DNA from: JAIXWP01 sp041391745
Lineage (GTDB): Bacteria > Bacteroidota > Bacteroidia > Flavobacteriales_D > Sanyastnellaceae
Direction: 5' to 3'
Length of the DNA: 64,000 bases
Assembly (NCBI GenBank): GCA_041391745.1
Contig: JAWKNK010000002.1
Span: 243,004 to 307,003 of the forward strand
Made by a program: the position numbers and the translations under genes. The notes under the pieces were generated by a model. That model was not told the origin of the DNA. It ran no database searches and saw only the letters and a program-made list of their open reading frames with translations. This document shows positions 17,253 through 25,100 of this stretch, one piece after another. The first letter of the stretch is position 1; every line of letters begins with the position of its first letter.

Positions 17253-18533
17253 ATGGCGAAAGAAAGATTGAATTTTTGGCAAATATGGAACATGAGCTTC
17301 GGGTTTCTCGGAGTACAATATGCCTTTGGCCTTCAGCAGGCCAACATGAGTCCCATATACCGATACCTCGGAGCCGATGAGTCGCAGATACCTTGGCTGT
17401 GGCTAGCCGGGCCGATTACGGGGTTAGTTGTACAGCCAATTATTGGCGCCATGAGTGATCGCACATGGCATAAAAGATGGGGTCGACGACGACCATATTT
17501 TATTGTTGGTGCATTACTTACGTCCATCGCATTAATTCTTATGCCTTTTTCATCCGAGCTGTGGATGGCAGCAGGGTTGCTCTGGCTTCTCGATGGTGCT
17601 GCAAATGTTACCATGGAACCTTTTCGCGCATTAATTGCAGATAAACTGCCCGATGATCAACGAACATTGGGGTATAGCGTTCAAAGTTTTTTTGTGGGCT
17701 TAGGGCAAACACTGGCCAATCTAATGCCCATCCTTCTTGCCTCCATGGGAGTGGCCACTGTTGTAGCTTCGGGAAGCATAGAAAAGATTCCAGACTTTGT
17801 AAAACTTAGTTTTATGTTCGGTGCAGTTGCAATAATTCTATCGATTGCTATTACCGTTATTACCACAAAAGAAAATCCACCAACCACAGAAATTAAAAAG
17901 CGCTCTTTCAAAGATTCTATCGCTGAAATTCTAGTTGCGTTTAAAGAAATGCCAAGTGAAATGAAACAACTTTGGTGGGTAAAATTCTTTACGTGGTTTG
18001 GTCTTCCATTGATGTGGCAATACTTGTCCCTATCCATCGCGCATCACTGTTTCAATGCAACCGATGCAGTTGACATCGGTTTTACAGATGGAATCAAGTT
18101 TGGAAACTTGGGTCTCGCCATTTTTAATATCCTTTGTTTTGTCTTTGCGCTATTGCTACCTTTTCTAAGCAAGTTTCTTTCTTCAAAAAAAATACATGCT
18201 TTTGCATTAATGCTCGGGGGAATTGCATTTATCTCTATGAAATTTCAAACCGAAACATTGGGCTATATGATCGCGATGGGAGTGGTTGGAATTTCTTGGG
18301 CGAGCATAATGTCTATGCCTTACGTAATGCTTTCTAAATCAGTGCCCGCAGAAAGAATGGGTGTGTATATGGGCATATTCAATATGTTTATTGTGATACC
18401 ACAAATTGTAAGCATGATTGTTGTTCCATTTATCTATACTAGCATTCTTCAAAACGATCCTGTCAATGCACTTGTACTTGCTGGAGTGAGTTTAATACTT
18501 GGAGCTATTGCGAGTTGGCGTCTTAAGTTTTAG
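17253..18533 (+). CDS. MFS sugar transporter (SUC/SLC45-like, probable sucrose or maltose)
   Basis: 426 residues, 12 predicted TM helices. The start MAKERLNFWQIWNMSFGFLGVQYAFGLQ and the loop GAMSDRTWHKRWGRRRPYF (the MFS D-R-x-x-x-R-x-G-R-R/K motif) match the glycoside-proton symporters of Bacteroidota disaccharide loci, related to plant SUC and animal SLC45 carriers. It would import an intact disaccharide across the inner membrane. It is last in the hydrolase-kinase-transporter operon with a 1-bp gap. No SusCD pair is present in the window. Confidence 0.85.
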   Translation: MAKERLNFWQIWNMSFGFLGVQYAFGLQQANMSPIYRYLGADESQIPWLWLAGPITGLVVQPIIGAMSDRTWHKRWGRRRPYFIVGALLTSIALILMPFSSELWMAAGLLWLLDGAANVTMEPFRALIADKLPDDQRTLGYSVQSFFVGLGQTLANLMPILLASMGVATVVASGSIEKIPDFVKLSFMFGAVAIILSIAITVITTKENPPTTEIKKRSFKDSIAEILVAFKEMPSEMKQLWWVKFFTWFGLPLMWQYLSLSIAHHCFNATDAVDIGFTDGIKFGNLGLAIFNILCFVFALLLPFLSKFLSSKKIHAFALMLGGIAFISMKFQTETLGYMIAMGVVGISWASIMSMPYVMLSKSVPAERMGVYMGIFNMFIVIPQIVSMIVVPFIYTSILQNDPVNALVLAGVSLILGAIASWRLKF

Positions 18534-18628
18534 ATGACTGTTATTGATGCTTAACTAGACAAAAGAAGGGCATGAAATTTCACGTGTTTCTGTGCAACAG
18601 ACTTAGCTTGCGCGCACACTAGCCTACC

Positions 18629-18880
18629 ATGAAATTCTCTCTCGAATTAAATCAGGCAAAAAATGCGATAGCCATTTCAATATCGGATTTCACGCCTTCC
18701 AAATACATCTGTGAAATAAGAAATTCACAAGGAATAAGATTAAGCTCATTGGTACTCAACGAACCTTTCTCAATGATTGATTTAACGCTTTATCCTAAAC
18801 AAGAATTGATATTAAATTTTTTCGAGAATTCGCAATTAATAAAGTCTTTTAAAATCAAGTCTTGTTGGGTCGAGGGGTAG
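18629..18880 (+). CDS. Small protein of unknown function
   Basis: 83 residues, mostly predicted beta strands, with the pattern ISISDFTPSKYICEIRNSQGIRL...QLIKSFKI. The strand-turn layout is faintly like a T9SS type A tail, but the conserved PNP start is absent, so I do not assign it. It has no signal peptide. It lies 95 bp after the transporter, possibly in the same transcript. Confidence 0.45.
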   Translation: MKFSLELNQAKNAIAISISDFTPSKYICEIRNSQGIRLSSLVLNEPFSMIDLTLYPKQELILNFFENSQLIKSFKIKSCWVEG

Positions 18881-18929
18881 TGAGAATGCGGGTTCTCTTC
18901 AGTTTACAGACTGTTTTTTAAATATTTGG

Positions 18930-18937
18930 TATATTTG
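18930..18937 (+). promoter_or_regulatory. -7 promoter box of the Thr/Gly-repeat lipoprotein
   Basis: TATATTTG is a perfect TAnnTTTG box; the ATG follows after 22 bp. Confidence 0.5.
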
Positions 18938-18959
18938 CAACCTAAACCTATACTAAGTA

Positions 18960-20246
18960 ATGAAAAACATCCTGAGATCATTATTTTTAATTCAAGTGTA
19001 TTCGTTTGGGATAATGGCCACATTATCTTGTTCTAAAAACGAGCCTGAAATCGCTGACAACTCCTCCACCGCAACTTCGGAATTTGCATTTTACCAGTAT
19101 CTTCAAGTTCCTGGAAGTGACCCAGACAATGGATTGGTTGCAAAACAAGTTGACAATACCACAGGTGATGAAATTTTCTACTATGGGTCTTTCGATGAAG
19201 ATGGACTTCCACAATCACCCAAGTCTATTGTTGTCAAAAAATTCTCTACCGATACTATGATGAATGTTTTCGTAGATGAATACATGCGACCAACGATGGT
19301 TTATTTTTCACACACAAATGGAGAAAAATACTCGACATTATGGACATATGAATGGAGTTCAGACAATACATTTTTATTCAGAAAATTCACTTACGATTGG
19401 GCACCGGAAACAGACAATCTCGACTATGAGTCATTTGTGACATACACCGATGGCCAGTATTATTTCGAAGATAATTTTGTGAGATCATTGCATACTGAAC
19501 TCGATGTTCCAGCAATGTTTGAAGAAAATATGAACTACAGAGGTGGAACTGCCTTTTGGACTAGTGTTGCTAGCAATGTAGTTACAGGCATCGGAGTAGT
19601 TGCAGCGGTTGGCGTAGGCATTTACGGTGCGGTTACCTTCGGAACTGTGTATGGTGTGGTTGGTGCCCTTACCATCCTTACTGGTGTATTGATGGGAACG
19701 GCTAATGCTAGCGAACCACCTATCAACAACAACAATAATAACACGCCACCCAATCCGAACAATACTCCAAATCCGAATCCGGTAAGTAATGTAAATAATC
19801 CTACCAACCTGACTACCACAACGGGAACCACAGGTACTACGGGCACAACAGGTACTACAGGATCTGACGGAACTACCACAGGAACCACGGGAACAACGGG
19901 AACAACAGGAACGACGAGTACTTCTGGAACCGACGGAACAACAAGTACAACGAGTACTACTGGAACTGACGGAACTACAGGAACTACAAGCACAACAGGT
20001 ACAACAGGTACAACGAGCACAACAGGTTCTGATGGAACAACTACTGGTACTACGGGTACTACGGGAACTACTGGCACTACAAGTACAACGAGCACCTCAG
20101 GAACAGATGGTACTACGGGCACCACTAGTACAAATAGTACAACAGTGACAACTAACGACACCATTATCGGAATGACGATAGATCAACAAAAACTTAACAA
20201 TCAATTGCGTCGTGAGTTGTTCAATAATCGCCGAGGTAAGAACTAA
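18960..20246 (+). CDS. Lipoprotein with TM segments and a Thr/Gly repeat tail
   Basis: 428 residues. An N-terminal signal ends in a lipobox (ATLSC, Cys about 24), followed by a soluble domain (about 30-195) with paired Tyr/Trp-rich strands resembling YD/RHS or MORN-like repeats (GDEIFYYGSFDEDG). A Gly-rich hydrophobic stretch (about 200-250) could span the membrane twice. Then come an Asn/Pro linker and about 110 residues of near-perfect TGT/TTG/STS repeats (about 278-395), and a short charged tail ending NNRRGKN. The repeat may form an extended glycosylatable stalk. The family is not recognised. Confidence 0.65.
   Translation: MKNILRSLFLIQVYSFGIMATLSCSKNEPEIADNSSTATSEFAFYQYLQVPGSDPDNGLVAKQVDNTTGDEIFYYGSFDEDGLPQSPKSIVVKKFSTDTMMNVFVDEYMRPTMVYFSHTNGEKYSTLWTYEWSSDNTFLFRKFTYDWAPETDNLDYESFVTYTDGQYYFEDNFVRSLHTELDVPAMFEENMNYRGGTAFWTSVASNVVTGIGVVAAVGVGIYGAVTFGTVYGVVGALTILTGVLMGTANASEPPINNNNNNTPPNPNNTPNPNPVSNVNNPTNLTTTTGTTGTTGTTGTTGSDGTTTGTTGTTGTTGTTSTSGTDGTTSTTSTTGTDGTTGTTSTTGTTGTTSTTGSDGTTTGTTGTTGTTGTTSTTSTSGTDGTTGTTSTNSTTVTTNDTIIGMTIDQQKLNNQLRRELFNNRRGKN
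19805..20150 (+). repeat. Thr/Gly-coding short tandem repeat
   Basis: The stretch consists of degenerate ACN-ACN-GGN-ACN units, broken by GAC-GGA (Asp-Gly) and AGT-ACN (Ser-Thr) variants. Codons vary at third positions, so the protein repeat is conserved better than the DNA, which points to selection for the amino acids. Confidence 0.8.
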
Positions 20247-20267
20247 TTTTTTGAAATGATAATTTAA

Positions 20268-20303
20268 ATAAAGGCCTGTACTATGTGCAGGCCTTTATCT
20301 TTC
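20268..20303 (+). terminator. Terminator hairpin merged with the next promoter
   Basis: ATAAAGGCCTG (20268-20278) pairs perfectly with CAGGCCTTTAT (20288-20298). The 3' flank TATCTTTC (20296-20303) doubles as a -7-like box 4 nt before the next ATG. The T tract is short, so termination may be incomplete. Confidence 0.6.
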
Positions 20304-20307
20304 AAAG

Positions 20308-21759
20308 ATGAATTTATTTCAACGCACTTTCTCCCTCGACATGAGGTCTCTCGCTTTAATGAGAATAGCGATTGGCATTATATTGATATTTGATTTAGGC
20401 GTTAGATTCTCAGACTACGTCGCTTTCTATAGCGACTATGGCGTACTTCCAAGAGAAGCACTTATCATGCTCCTCAATCAAAAGGATTTTCTTTCACTAC
20501 ATCTTGTTTCTGGGCAGCCCTATTTTATCGCATTTTTATTTGCTCTTGCTTTGTGGTCTGCCATTCATTTTCTCATTGGAAAACAAACAAGACTCTACAC
20601 TATTCTATCCTGGATATTACTATTATCTATTCAAAATAGAAATACCTTAATCGGTCAAGGTGGTGATGACGTTTTGAGATTAGCACTGATGTGGAGTATC
20701 TTTTTACCAATAAACAAATATTATTCATTAGATGCGCTTCGTGCAATTAAGCCAGAAAAAAATGAATATTTCGGTTGGGCTGGAGTAGGTTTAACCCTTT
20801 TGATTTTTTCCCTTTACTTTTTCTCTGCTTGCATGAAAACCGCACCAGAGTGGACCACTGACTACACTGCTGTCTATTATGCATTAAGTCTCGATCAGAT
20901 CGCACTACCATTAGGAAAATCACTTTTACAATATCCTTTCATTTTAAAAATTATCACAGCGTCGGTTTATTATATCGAACTTCTCGGTCCGTTTCTACTT
21001 TTTATTCCTTGGAAGAAAAACCTCTTCAGAACATCATTTGTGGTGATGTTTTTTTGCTTTCATTTAGGTCTCGCGTTTACCATGTTTATAGGTTTTTTTC
21101 CCGCTATTGTGATGGCGGTATTGTTAGGTTTCCTCCCAACATCTATCATGAATAAAATAGATGCTTCTATATCGAAACTAACCCGAAATGTAAAATGGAC
21201 AGCGAATAAACATGTTCATATGCTGCAAGGTGAAGCCATTATTTCTGGATGGAAAAAACACATCAGTGCGGCTGCGCTAATCTTAATAGTTATCCATCAA
21301 TTGGCCTGGAATTTTGGCACAGTCAGCTGGATTCCATCTAAATTCATTCCTCTAAAAACCTTGGCTTTCAACCTCCGGTTGGATCAAAGTTGGGGTATGT
21401 TTGCTCCTGGGGTATTCAAAGAAGATGGCTGGTTCATTTTTGAAGGAATAACCAAAGACAACAAGATCATTGATATTTCCCGAGATGGAAAAGCTGTGAG
21501 ATATGGAAAACCCAAGTTAGTCTCCGCAATGTTCAAAAACGATAGATGGAGAAAGTACACTGAGAATATGTTGCTTCGACGTCTTCATGAACTTCGGTTT
21601 TACTACGCCAGTTACCTCTATTCAAGATGGACAGAGCAACATCCAGAAACGCCAATAAAAGAAATTAGGCTCATCTACATGAAGGAGATGACCTTGCCAG
21701 ACAACCAATTTTCTGAACCGAAAAGGGAGGTTTTGATCGATTGGGTTCACAGTGAGTAA
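20308..21759 (+). CDS. HTTM-domain membrane protein (vitamin K carboxylase-like)
   Basis: 483 residues. The first about 290 residues hold the horizontally transferred transmembrane (HTTM) domain: RSLALMRIAIGIILIFDL, the FYSDYGVLPREAL loop, a long series of TM helices and the conserved FSACMKTAPEW turn. It continues into a further TM (about 315-335) and a C-terminal soluble domain with WGMFAPGVFKEDGWFIFEG. The HTTM family is related to gamma-glutamyl carboxylase, but most bacterial members are uncharacterised. The start abuts a -7-like box at 20296-20303. Confidence 0.8.
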   Translation: MNLFQRTFSLDMRSLALMRIAIGIILIFDLGVRFSDYVAFYSDYGVLPREALIMLLNQKDFLSLHLVSGQPYFIAFLFALALWSAIHFLIGKQTRLYTILSWILLLSIQNRNTLIGQGGDDVLRLALMWSIFLPINKYYSLDALRAIKPEKNEYFGWAGVGLTLLIFSLYFFSACMKTAPEWTTDYTAVYYALSLDQIALPLGKSLLQYPFILKIITASVYYIELLGPFLLFIPWKKNLFRTSFVVMFFCFHLGLAFTMFIGFFPAIVMAVLLGFLPTSIMNKIDASISKLTRNVKWTANKHVHMLQGEAIISGWKKHISAAALILIVIHQLAWNFGTVSWIPSKFIPLKTLAFNLRLDQSWGMFAPGVFKEDGWFIFEGITKDNKIIDISRDGKAVRYGKPKLVSAMFKNDRWRKYTENMLLRRLHELRFYYASYLYSRWTEQHPETPIKEIRLIYMKEMTLPDNQFSEPKREVLIDWVHSE

Positions 21760-21823
21760 AATGAAACCTATTTCCTAATACTTCGTATAAATACTCATCA
21801 CCTATACACCTAACTATACTACG

Positions 21824-22111
21824 ATGAGTACAATGGTATTTCATGGTAATACAACTTTCGAAGAAGTATTCCATAAAAACGCTCTAGCCATTTACGAAGC
21901 TGTGCTAGAAAAAATCAAGAAAAATATTCATGCCCGCTCGAAAGAGATTATTCGGATTGCCACTATAAGGTTGAATAATTTGGAATATAACATAGACATT
22001 CCTGCGTCAAATTTCTGCGATGTTCTTCAACGCGCTTCTCAAGTCTTTAAGGAATATAATAAGCCTAATAAAAGTGTTGAGTGTTTGGAATTACTAAAGG
22101 AAATGAGATAG
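21824..22111 (+). CDS. Small helical protein of unknown function
   Basis: 95 residues, mostly alpha-helical (FEEVFHKNALAIYEAVLEKIKKN), with no signal peptide and no TM. I do not recognise it. The central part (SKEIIRIATIRLNNLEYNIDIPAS) could be a short beta hairpin. It converges on the orphan T9SS tail with a 3-bp gap. Confidence 0.45.
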   Translation: MSTMVFHGNTTFEEVFHKNALAIYEAVLEKIKKNIHARSKEIIRIATIRLNNLEYNIDIPASNFCDVLQRASQVFKEYNKPNKSVECLELLKEMR

Positions 22112-22114
22112 TTT

Positions 22115-22354
22115 CTATTCCTCTATTTTTCTATAAAAACCTTCATGCAAAACTTGATCGTCAGATTTGAGTTCAATGCGATAGAGGTTTGGTGATAGAT
22201 TGCTCAAATCCACTATCTTTTTTGACGTAAAAATGCGGTCATGATGAATGTGTTCTCCGGCCAGAGAAGTAATAATCATATCTACAGGAAAAGACTCCAC
22301 CTCGCCTAATTCTGCGATGATGATATCTATGAATGGGTTCGGAGAAAGTTTCAT
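22115..22354 (-). CDS. Orphan T9SS type A-like C-terminal domain
   Basis: 79 residues that look like a type IX sorting domain alone: KLSPNPFIDIIIAEL (the YPNP-like start), then strands around VDMIITSLAGEHI, VDLSNLSPNLYRIEL and the end EGFYRKI. No signal peptide is present, so it cannot be exported as it stands. It lies 10 bp downstream of the secreted EEP nuclease on the same strand. Adding one T in the run before the nuclease stop would fuse them (...VIDVALFNFCEMKLSPNPF). Given other indels in this window, this is probably the C-terminus of that nuclease. Confidence 0.6.
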   Translation of the reverse strand: MKLSPNPFIDIIIAELGEVESFPVDMIITSLAGEHIHHDRIFTSKKIVDLSNLSPNLYRIELKSDDQVLHEGFYRKIEE

Positions 22355-22364
22355 TTCGCAAAAA

Positions 22365-23192
22365 TTAAAGAGCTACATCTATAACCAATGGAAAGTGGTC
22401 GGACAACTCTCTACCTGCTTTCGTCTTTGGAGTCAATATTTGAAAATTTGAATACGATTTTATACTCTTAGATAAAAAGATGTAATCAATATGCTTCAGT
22501 GTATCTCCTTGACGATAAAAGCCATTATAGGTAGGAACAGACAGAAGACTATCAGGACATGTGCCATGAAGCGCTGTCTCAAGATTTTTAATACTCAAAT
22601 TTTCTGGCTCAGCATTCAGATCTCCAACTAAAATAACCTCGGCATTTTGATCTTGAATAGTAGAAATATAATTCAAAATCAGTTCTGCTGAGTTCTCACG
22701 TGCCGTTTGACTCATGTGATCCCAGTGAGTATTAATTACAACAAATTTCTTATGCGAATTTTTTTCTTCTAAGAATAAAATTGTGGCCAATCGCTCACAA
22801 GCAGCGTCCCATCCTTTTCCAGGAATTTCAGGATTCTCCGACAGCCAAAATGTTGAGTCGGACAGTAAGTTGAATTTCTCTTTTTTATAAAAAACTGGAC
22901 AATACTCTCCCCTTTCCTTTCCATCTTCTCTACCCACACCGTAAACCGAATAAACATTCGGTTTAGTATTGATATCGTCTAATTGAGATTTCAAGACTTC
23001 CTGCAAACAAAAAATATCTGGCTGCAGGCTATCTATAAATGTGTGAAAGTCATCTTTTCGATTGATCCACGCGTCCTCTCCATCTCCAGGGTTACTATAC
23101 CTAATGTTATACGTACAAATTTTTATAGCCTGCGCATACATGCTCTCACCACCTATCATTAAAGCTAATATTAAAAATATTCTAATCATCAT
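22365..23192 (-). CDS. Secreted endonuclease/exonuclease/phosphatase-family protein
   Basis: 275 residues from ATG 23192, chosen because upstream codons fall in the tRNA. A signal peptide (...GGESMYAQA) is followed by the EEP fold with its motifs in order: CTYNIRYSNPG, CLQEVLKSQ, NTHWDHMS, GDLNAEPENL, DYIFLS and the catalytic ELSDHFPLVIDV. The family are Mg-dependent DNases or phosphodiesterases. Outside the inner membrane it could scavenge phosphate from DNA. The start lies 7 nt after the 3' end of tRNA-Arg, so the two may share a transcript. The palindrome copy 3 is inside it. Confidence 0.85.
   Translation of the reverse strand: MMIRIFLILALMIGGESMYAQAIKICTYNIRYSNPGDGEDAWINRKDDFHTFIDSLQPDIFCLQEVLKSQLDDINTKPNVYSVYGVGREDGKERGEYCPVFYKKEKFNLLSDSTFWLSENPEIPGKGWDAACERLATILFLEEKNSHKKFVVINTHWDHMSQTARENSAELILNYISTIQDQNAEVILVGDLNAEPENLSIKNLETALHGTCPDSLLSVPTYNGFYRQGDTLKHIDYIFLSKSIKSYSNFQILTPKTKAGRELSDHFPLVIDVAL
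22945..22962. repeat. 18-bp palindrome copy 3 (strict)
   Basis: ACCGAATAAACATTCGGT lies within an even longer perfect inverted repeat: 10-bp arms TAAACCGAAT (22942-22951) and ATTCGGTTTA (22956-22965) around AAAC. It is inside the EEP nuclease gene, encoding K-P-N-V-Y-S-V. Confidence 0.7.
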
Positions 23193-23198
23193 ATATAG

Positions 23199-23271
23199 TA
23201 CCCCCACCGCGACTCGAACACGGATTGGCTGTTTAGGAAACGGCTGTTCTATCCTGTTGAACTATGGGGGC
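23199..23271 (-). tRNA. tRNA-Arg(CCT)
   Basis: The 73-nt cloverleaf on the minus strand has acceptor GCCCCCA with TGGGGGT (first pair G.U), loop TTCCTAA with anticodon CCT, T-arm CCGTG/CGCGG with loop TTCGAGT, discriminator A and no encoded CCA. The anticodon stem GCCGT/ACAGC holds one C-A mismatch in its middle pair, which may be a sequencing error or a post-transcriptionally tolerated mismatch. Confidence 0.9.
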
Positions 23272-23314
23272 AAAAAAAATAGAAGGCAAAAATAGTGGAA
23301 TTTTTGCCTTCTAT
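23272..23314 (-). terminator. Terminator of the PadR/GldL-like operon, abutting tRNA-Arg
   Basis: On the minus strand a 14-bp perfect stem (arms at 23279-23292 and 23301-23314, containing AGAAGGC/GCCTTCT) is followed by a run of seven T that ends at the first base of tRNA-Arg. Confidence 0.85.
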
Positions 23315-23334
23315 AAATTTGCAAATGCTACAAC

Positions 23335-23940
23335 TTATGCTAATTCTCGCTTGTATAAATGCCAGAAAAAGACAGGTACAAATATCAGCGTAAGTATTCC
23401 CATTCCAGAAACAAACAGTATACCACCAGATACAATATGTTGCACTTTGAAAGCAACACCGAGTCCTAGTAGTAATCCGCCGAAAGCACCAGTGAGAACG
23501 CGAAATTTATCATTAGCCTTGTATTGATCCGCGTTCATAAATACGCTCGCAATCAAGACCAACATAGCAACCACTAAGGCTGCGGCTCCAGATACCTGAG
23601 TAATATTAGCAAATGGCCACCGCATCATTTTCATGGTTTGACCAGCCATTGTAAGAAAAGTAGCTAAAAAGCCAAAGACATACAATATTCGTTTCATTGT
23701 TTTTTGTGTTTTTGATTGTAAAACATAGATTAATTCAGCCTCAATTTTGTGCAGACCATCTGGAGACAAGAAGTTCACCGATCGCTTGAACTCCTCATGA
23801 AAATCACTGTGCTCATCCATGGTGGTTTCTAACTGACAACAGCAATGGTCGATCAACTCCAATTGCAACTGCTCGTTGGAAACACAGGCCCGAATGTGGG
23901 CACAGATCAAATCATATTCCTGATCTGATAGATCACGCAT
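23335..23940 (-). CDS. PadR-associated membrane protein with GldL-like motifs
   Basis: 201 residues. The first about 80 residues are soluble and helical, with Cys-rich HCCCQLE, as in the cytosolic domains found next to PadR regulators. The rest has four TM helices containing two GldL-like motifs, GQTMKMMRWPFANITQVSG and GVAFKVQHIVSGGILFVSG (K-x-x-H/R-W-P in GldL). The function is unknown; a small envelope protein under control of the adjacent PadR is likely. It overlaps the PadR gene by 8 bp. Confidence 0.6.
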   Translation of the reverse strand: MRDLSDQEYDLICAHIRACVSNEQLQLELIDHCCCQLETTMDEHSDFHEEFKRSVNFLSPDGLHKIEAELIYVLQSKTQKTMKRILYVFGFLATFLTMAGQTMKMMRWPFANITQVSGAAALVVAMLVLIASVFMNADQYKANDKFRVLTGAFGGLLLGLGVAFKVQHIVSGGILFVSGMGILTLIFVPVFFWHLYKRELA

Positions 23941-24277
23941 TTAAAAGTGGCTTATCGTTGAGTATAAGTGTTTGAATGGTATCAAAAAATGAAAGCAATT
24001 CAGAAACCTTTTCAGTGGTTTTCGAAATACCCATTTCGGTCAATCGATAATAAATGCGCTTACGCTTTCCAATTGACTCCTCTTCACTTTGAATAAGTCC
24101 TTCTTGAAGAAGTTTATGTAATGCAGGATAAAGTGAGCCTTCTTTTAAGAGTATCTTTCCAGAAGTTCTCTCTTTAACTGCTTTGGAAATATCATACCCA
24201 TACATTCTACCATTCTCTTTTAATAGTTTTAAAATGATGGTAGAAAGGGTGCCTTTTATTAATTCGTTTGAATGCAT
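23933..24277 (-). CDS. PadR-family transcriptional regulator
   Basis: 114 residues. The winged helix has the family hallmarks GTLSTIILKLLKENGRMYGYDI and LKEGSLYPALHKLLQEGLI, followed by a basic wing (GKRKRIYYRLT) and a C-terminal dimerisation helix. PadR proteins usually repress a neighbouring membrane-protein or efflux gene; the overlapping downstream gene is the obvious target. The -7 box TATATTTG ends 4 nt before its ATG, so the mRNA is probably leaderless. Confidence 0.9.
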   Translation of the reverse strand: MHSNELIKGTLSTIILKLLKENGRMYGYDISKAVKERTSGKILLKEGSLYPALHKLLQEGLIQSEEESIGKRKRIYYRLTEMGISKTTEKVSELLSFFDTIQTLILNDKPLLNA

Positions 24278-24281
24278 AGGA

Positions 24282-24289
24282 CAAATATA
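24282..24289 (-). promoter_or_regulatory. -7 promoter box abutting the PadR gene
   Basis: Minus-strand TATATTTG, a perfect TAnnTTTG match, lies 4 nt before the ATG. Confidence 0.55.
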
Positions 24290-24392
24290 CGTAGAACTTC
24301 TATGTATCGCATAACGAGGTATATAAAATAATATTGCCCCGTGAGTATTTCACGAGGCAATACATTTATACTTAATGGGTTAAACTCAGAAT

Positions 24393-25061
24393 TTAATGGT
24401 CTGTTTTCACTATATAGCAAGGAGTCATTGCGAAAGGAAACTTCTTAATTTCTACATTCTTATCCTTGAAATATTCATCAACTGCCTTAGTTTCACCAGG
24501 AAACGTACCGTAGTCATCAAGTATAAGAACACCTCCCTTCACAATTCGGGGCCAAAGATGTTCGAGTATGGCTACAGCTGGTTCGTAGATATCTGTATCT
24601 AGATTCAACAAGGAGATTTTCAAATGTGGATTGTCTTTCACATACTGAGGAACAGTTTGACAAATATCGCCTGCAATTAATTCGATATTTTTATCCACCT
24701 TTTTGTTCTTCAACACTTCCATCAACTGGTCAGGGGTAATACTTGAACTTCCTGCCTCATTGATAAAACCATCTCTATATTTTTGATCGTCATCAAAAGC
24801 CGTTGAAGGAAATTCCCCGAAGATGTCGAAACCGATAATTTTTCTTGAATAATCATTTCCCAATAAATCTCTGAATCCTGCGAAACGTGCGAAAGACGCA
24901 CCTTTGAAAACTCCACATTCCACCACATCACCAGGCAAGTCGTTGGTCAACTTAAAAAGCTCATAGTGTGATAAAAATTTCGCGAAGCGATTATTTTGGC
25001 AACTCAGGTAAAAATTGTTTTCGTAGTCGAAAGATTTATCAAAATCAGGAAGCTGAATCAT
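24393..25061 (-). CDS. TylF/MycF-type class I methyltransferase
   Basis: 222 residues. The SAM-binding core includes GDVVECGVFKGASFARFAG, IIGFDIFGEFPST, LLNLDTDIYEPAVAILEHLWPRIVKGGVLILDDY and the C-terminal TKAVDEYF, as in macrocin O-methyltransferases (TylF). Such enzymes methylate sugar hydroxyls in secondary metabolites or surface glycans in a Mg-dependent way. No glycan cluster is adjacent, so the substrate is open. It is downstream of and co-directional with PorP/SprF, at a 39-bp gap. Confidence 0.85.
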   Translation of the reverse strand: MIQLPDFDKSFDYENNFYLSCQNNRFAKFLSHYELFKLTNDLPGDVVECGVFKGASFARFAGFRDLLGNDYSRKIIGFDIFGEFPSTAFDDDQKYRDGFINEAGSSSITPDQLMEVLKNKKVDKNIELIAGDICQTVPQYVKDNPHLKISLLNLDTDIYEPAVAILEHLWPRIVKGGVLILDDYGTFPGETKAVDEYFKDKNVEIKKFPFAMTPCYIVKTDH

Positions 25062-25100
25062 AAAAGTCTAATTAAGGTCTTAATGGGGTACGAAAGTACA

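Noticed and set aside
19622..20164. A 180-codon antisense frame made of Val-Val-Pro repeats
   Set aside because: It is the mirror of the Thr/Gly-coding repeat; no signal or promoter.
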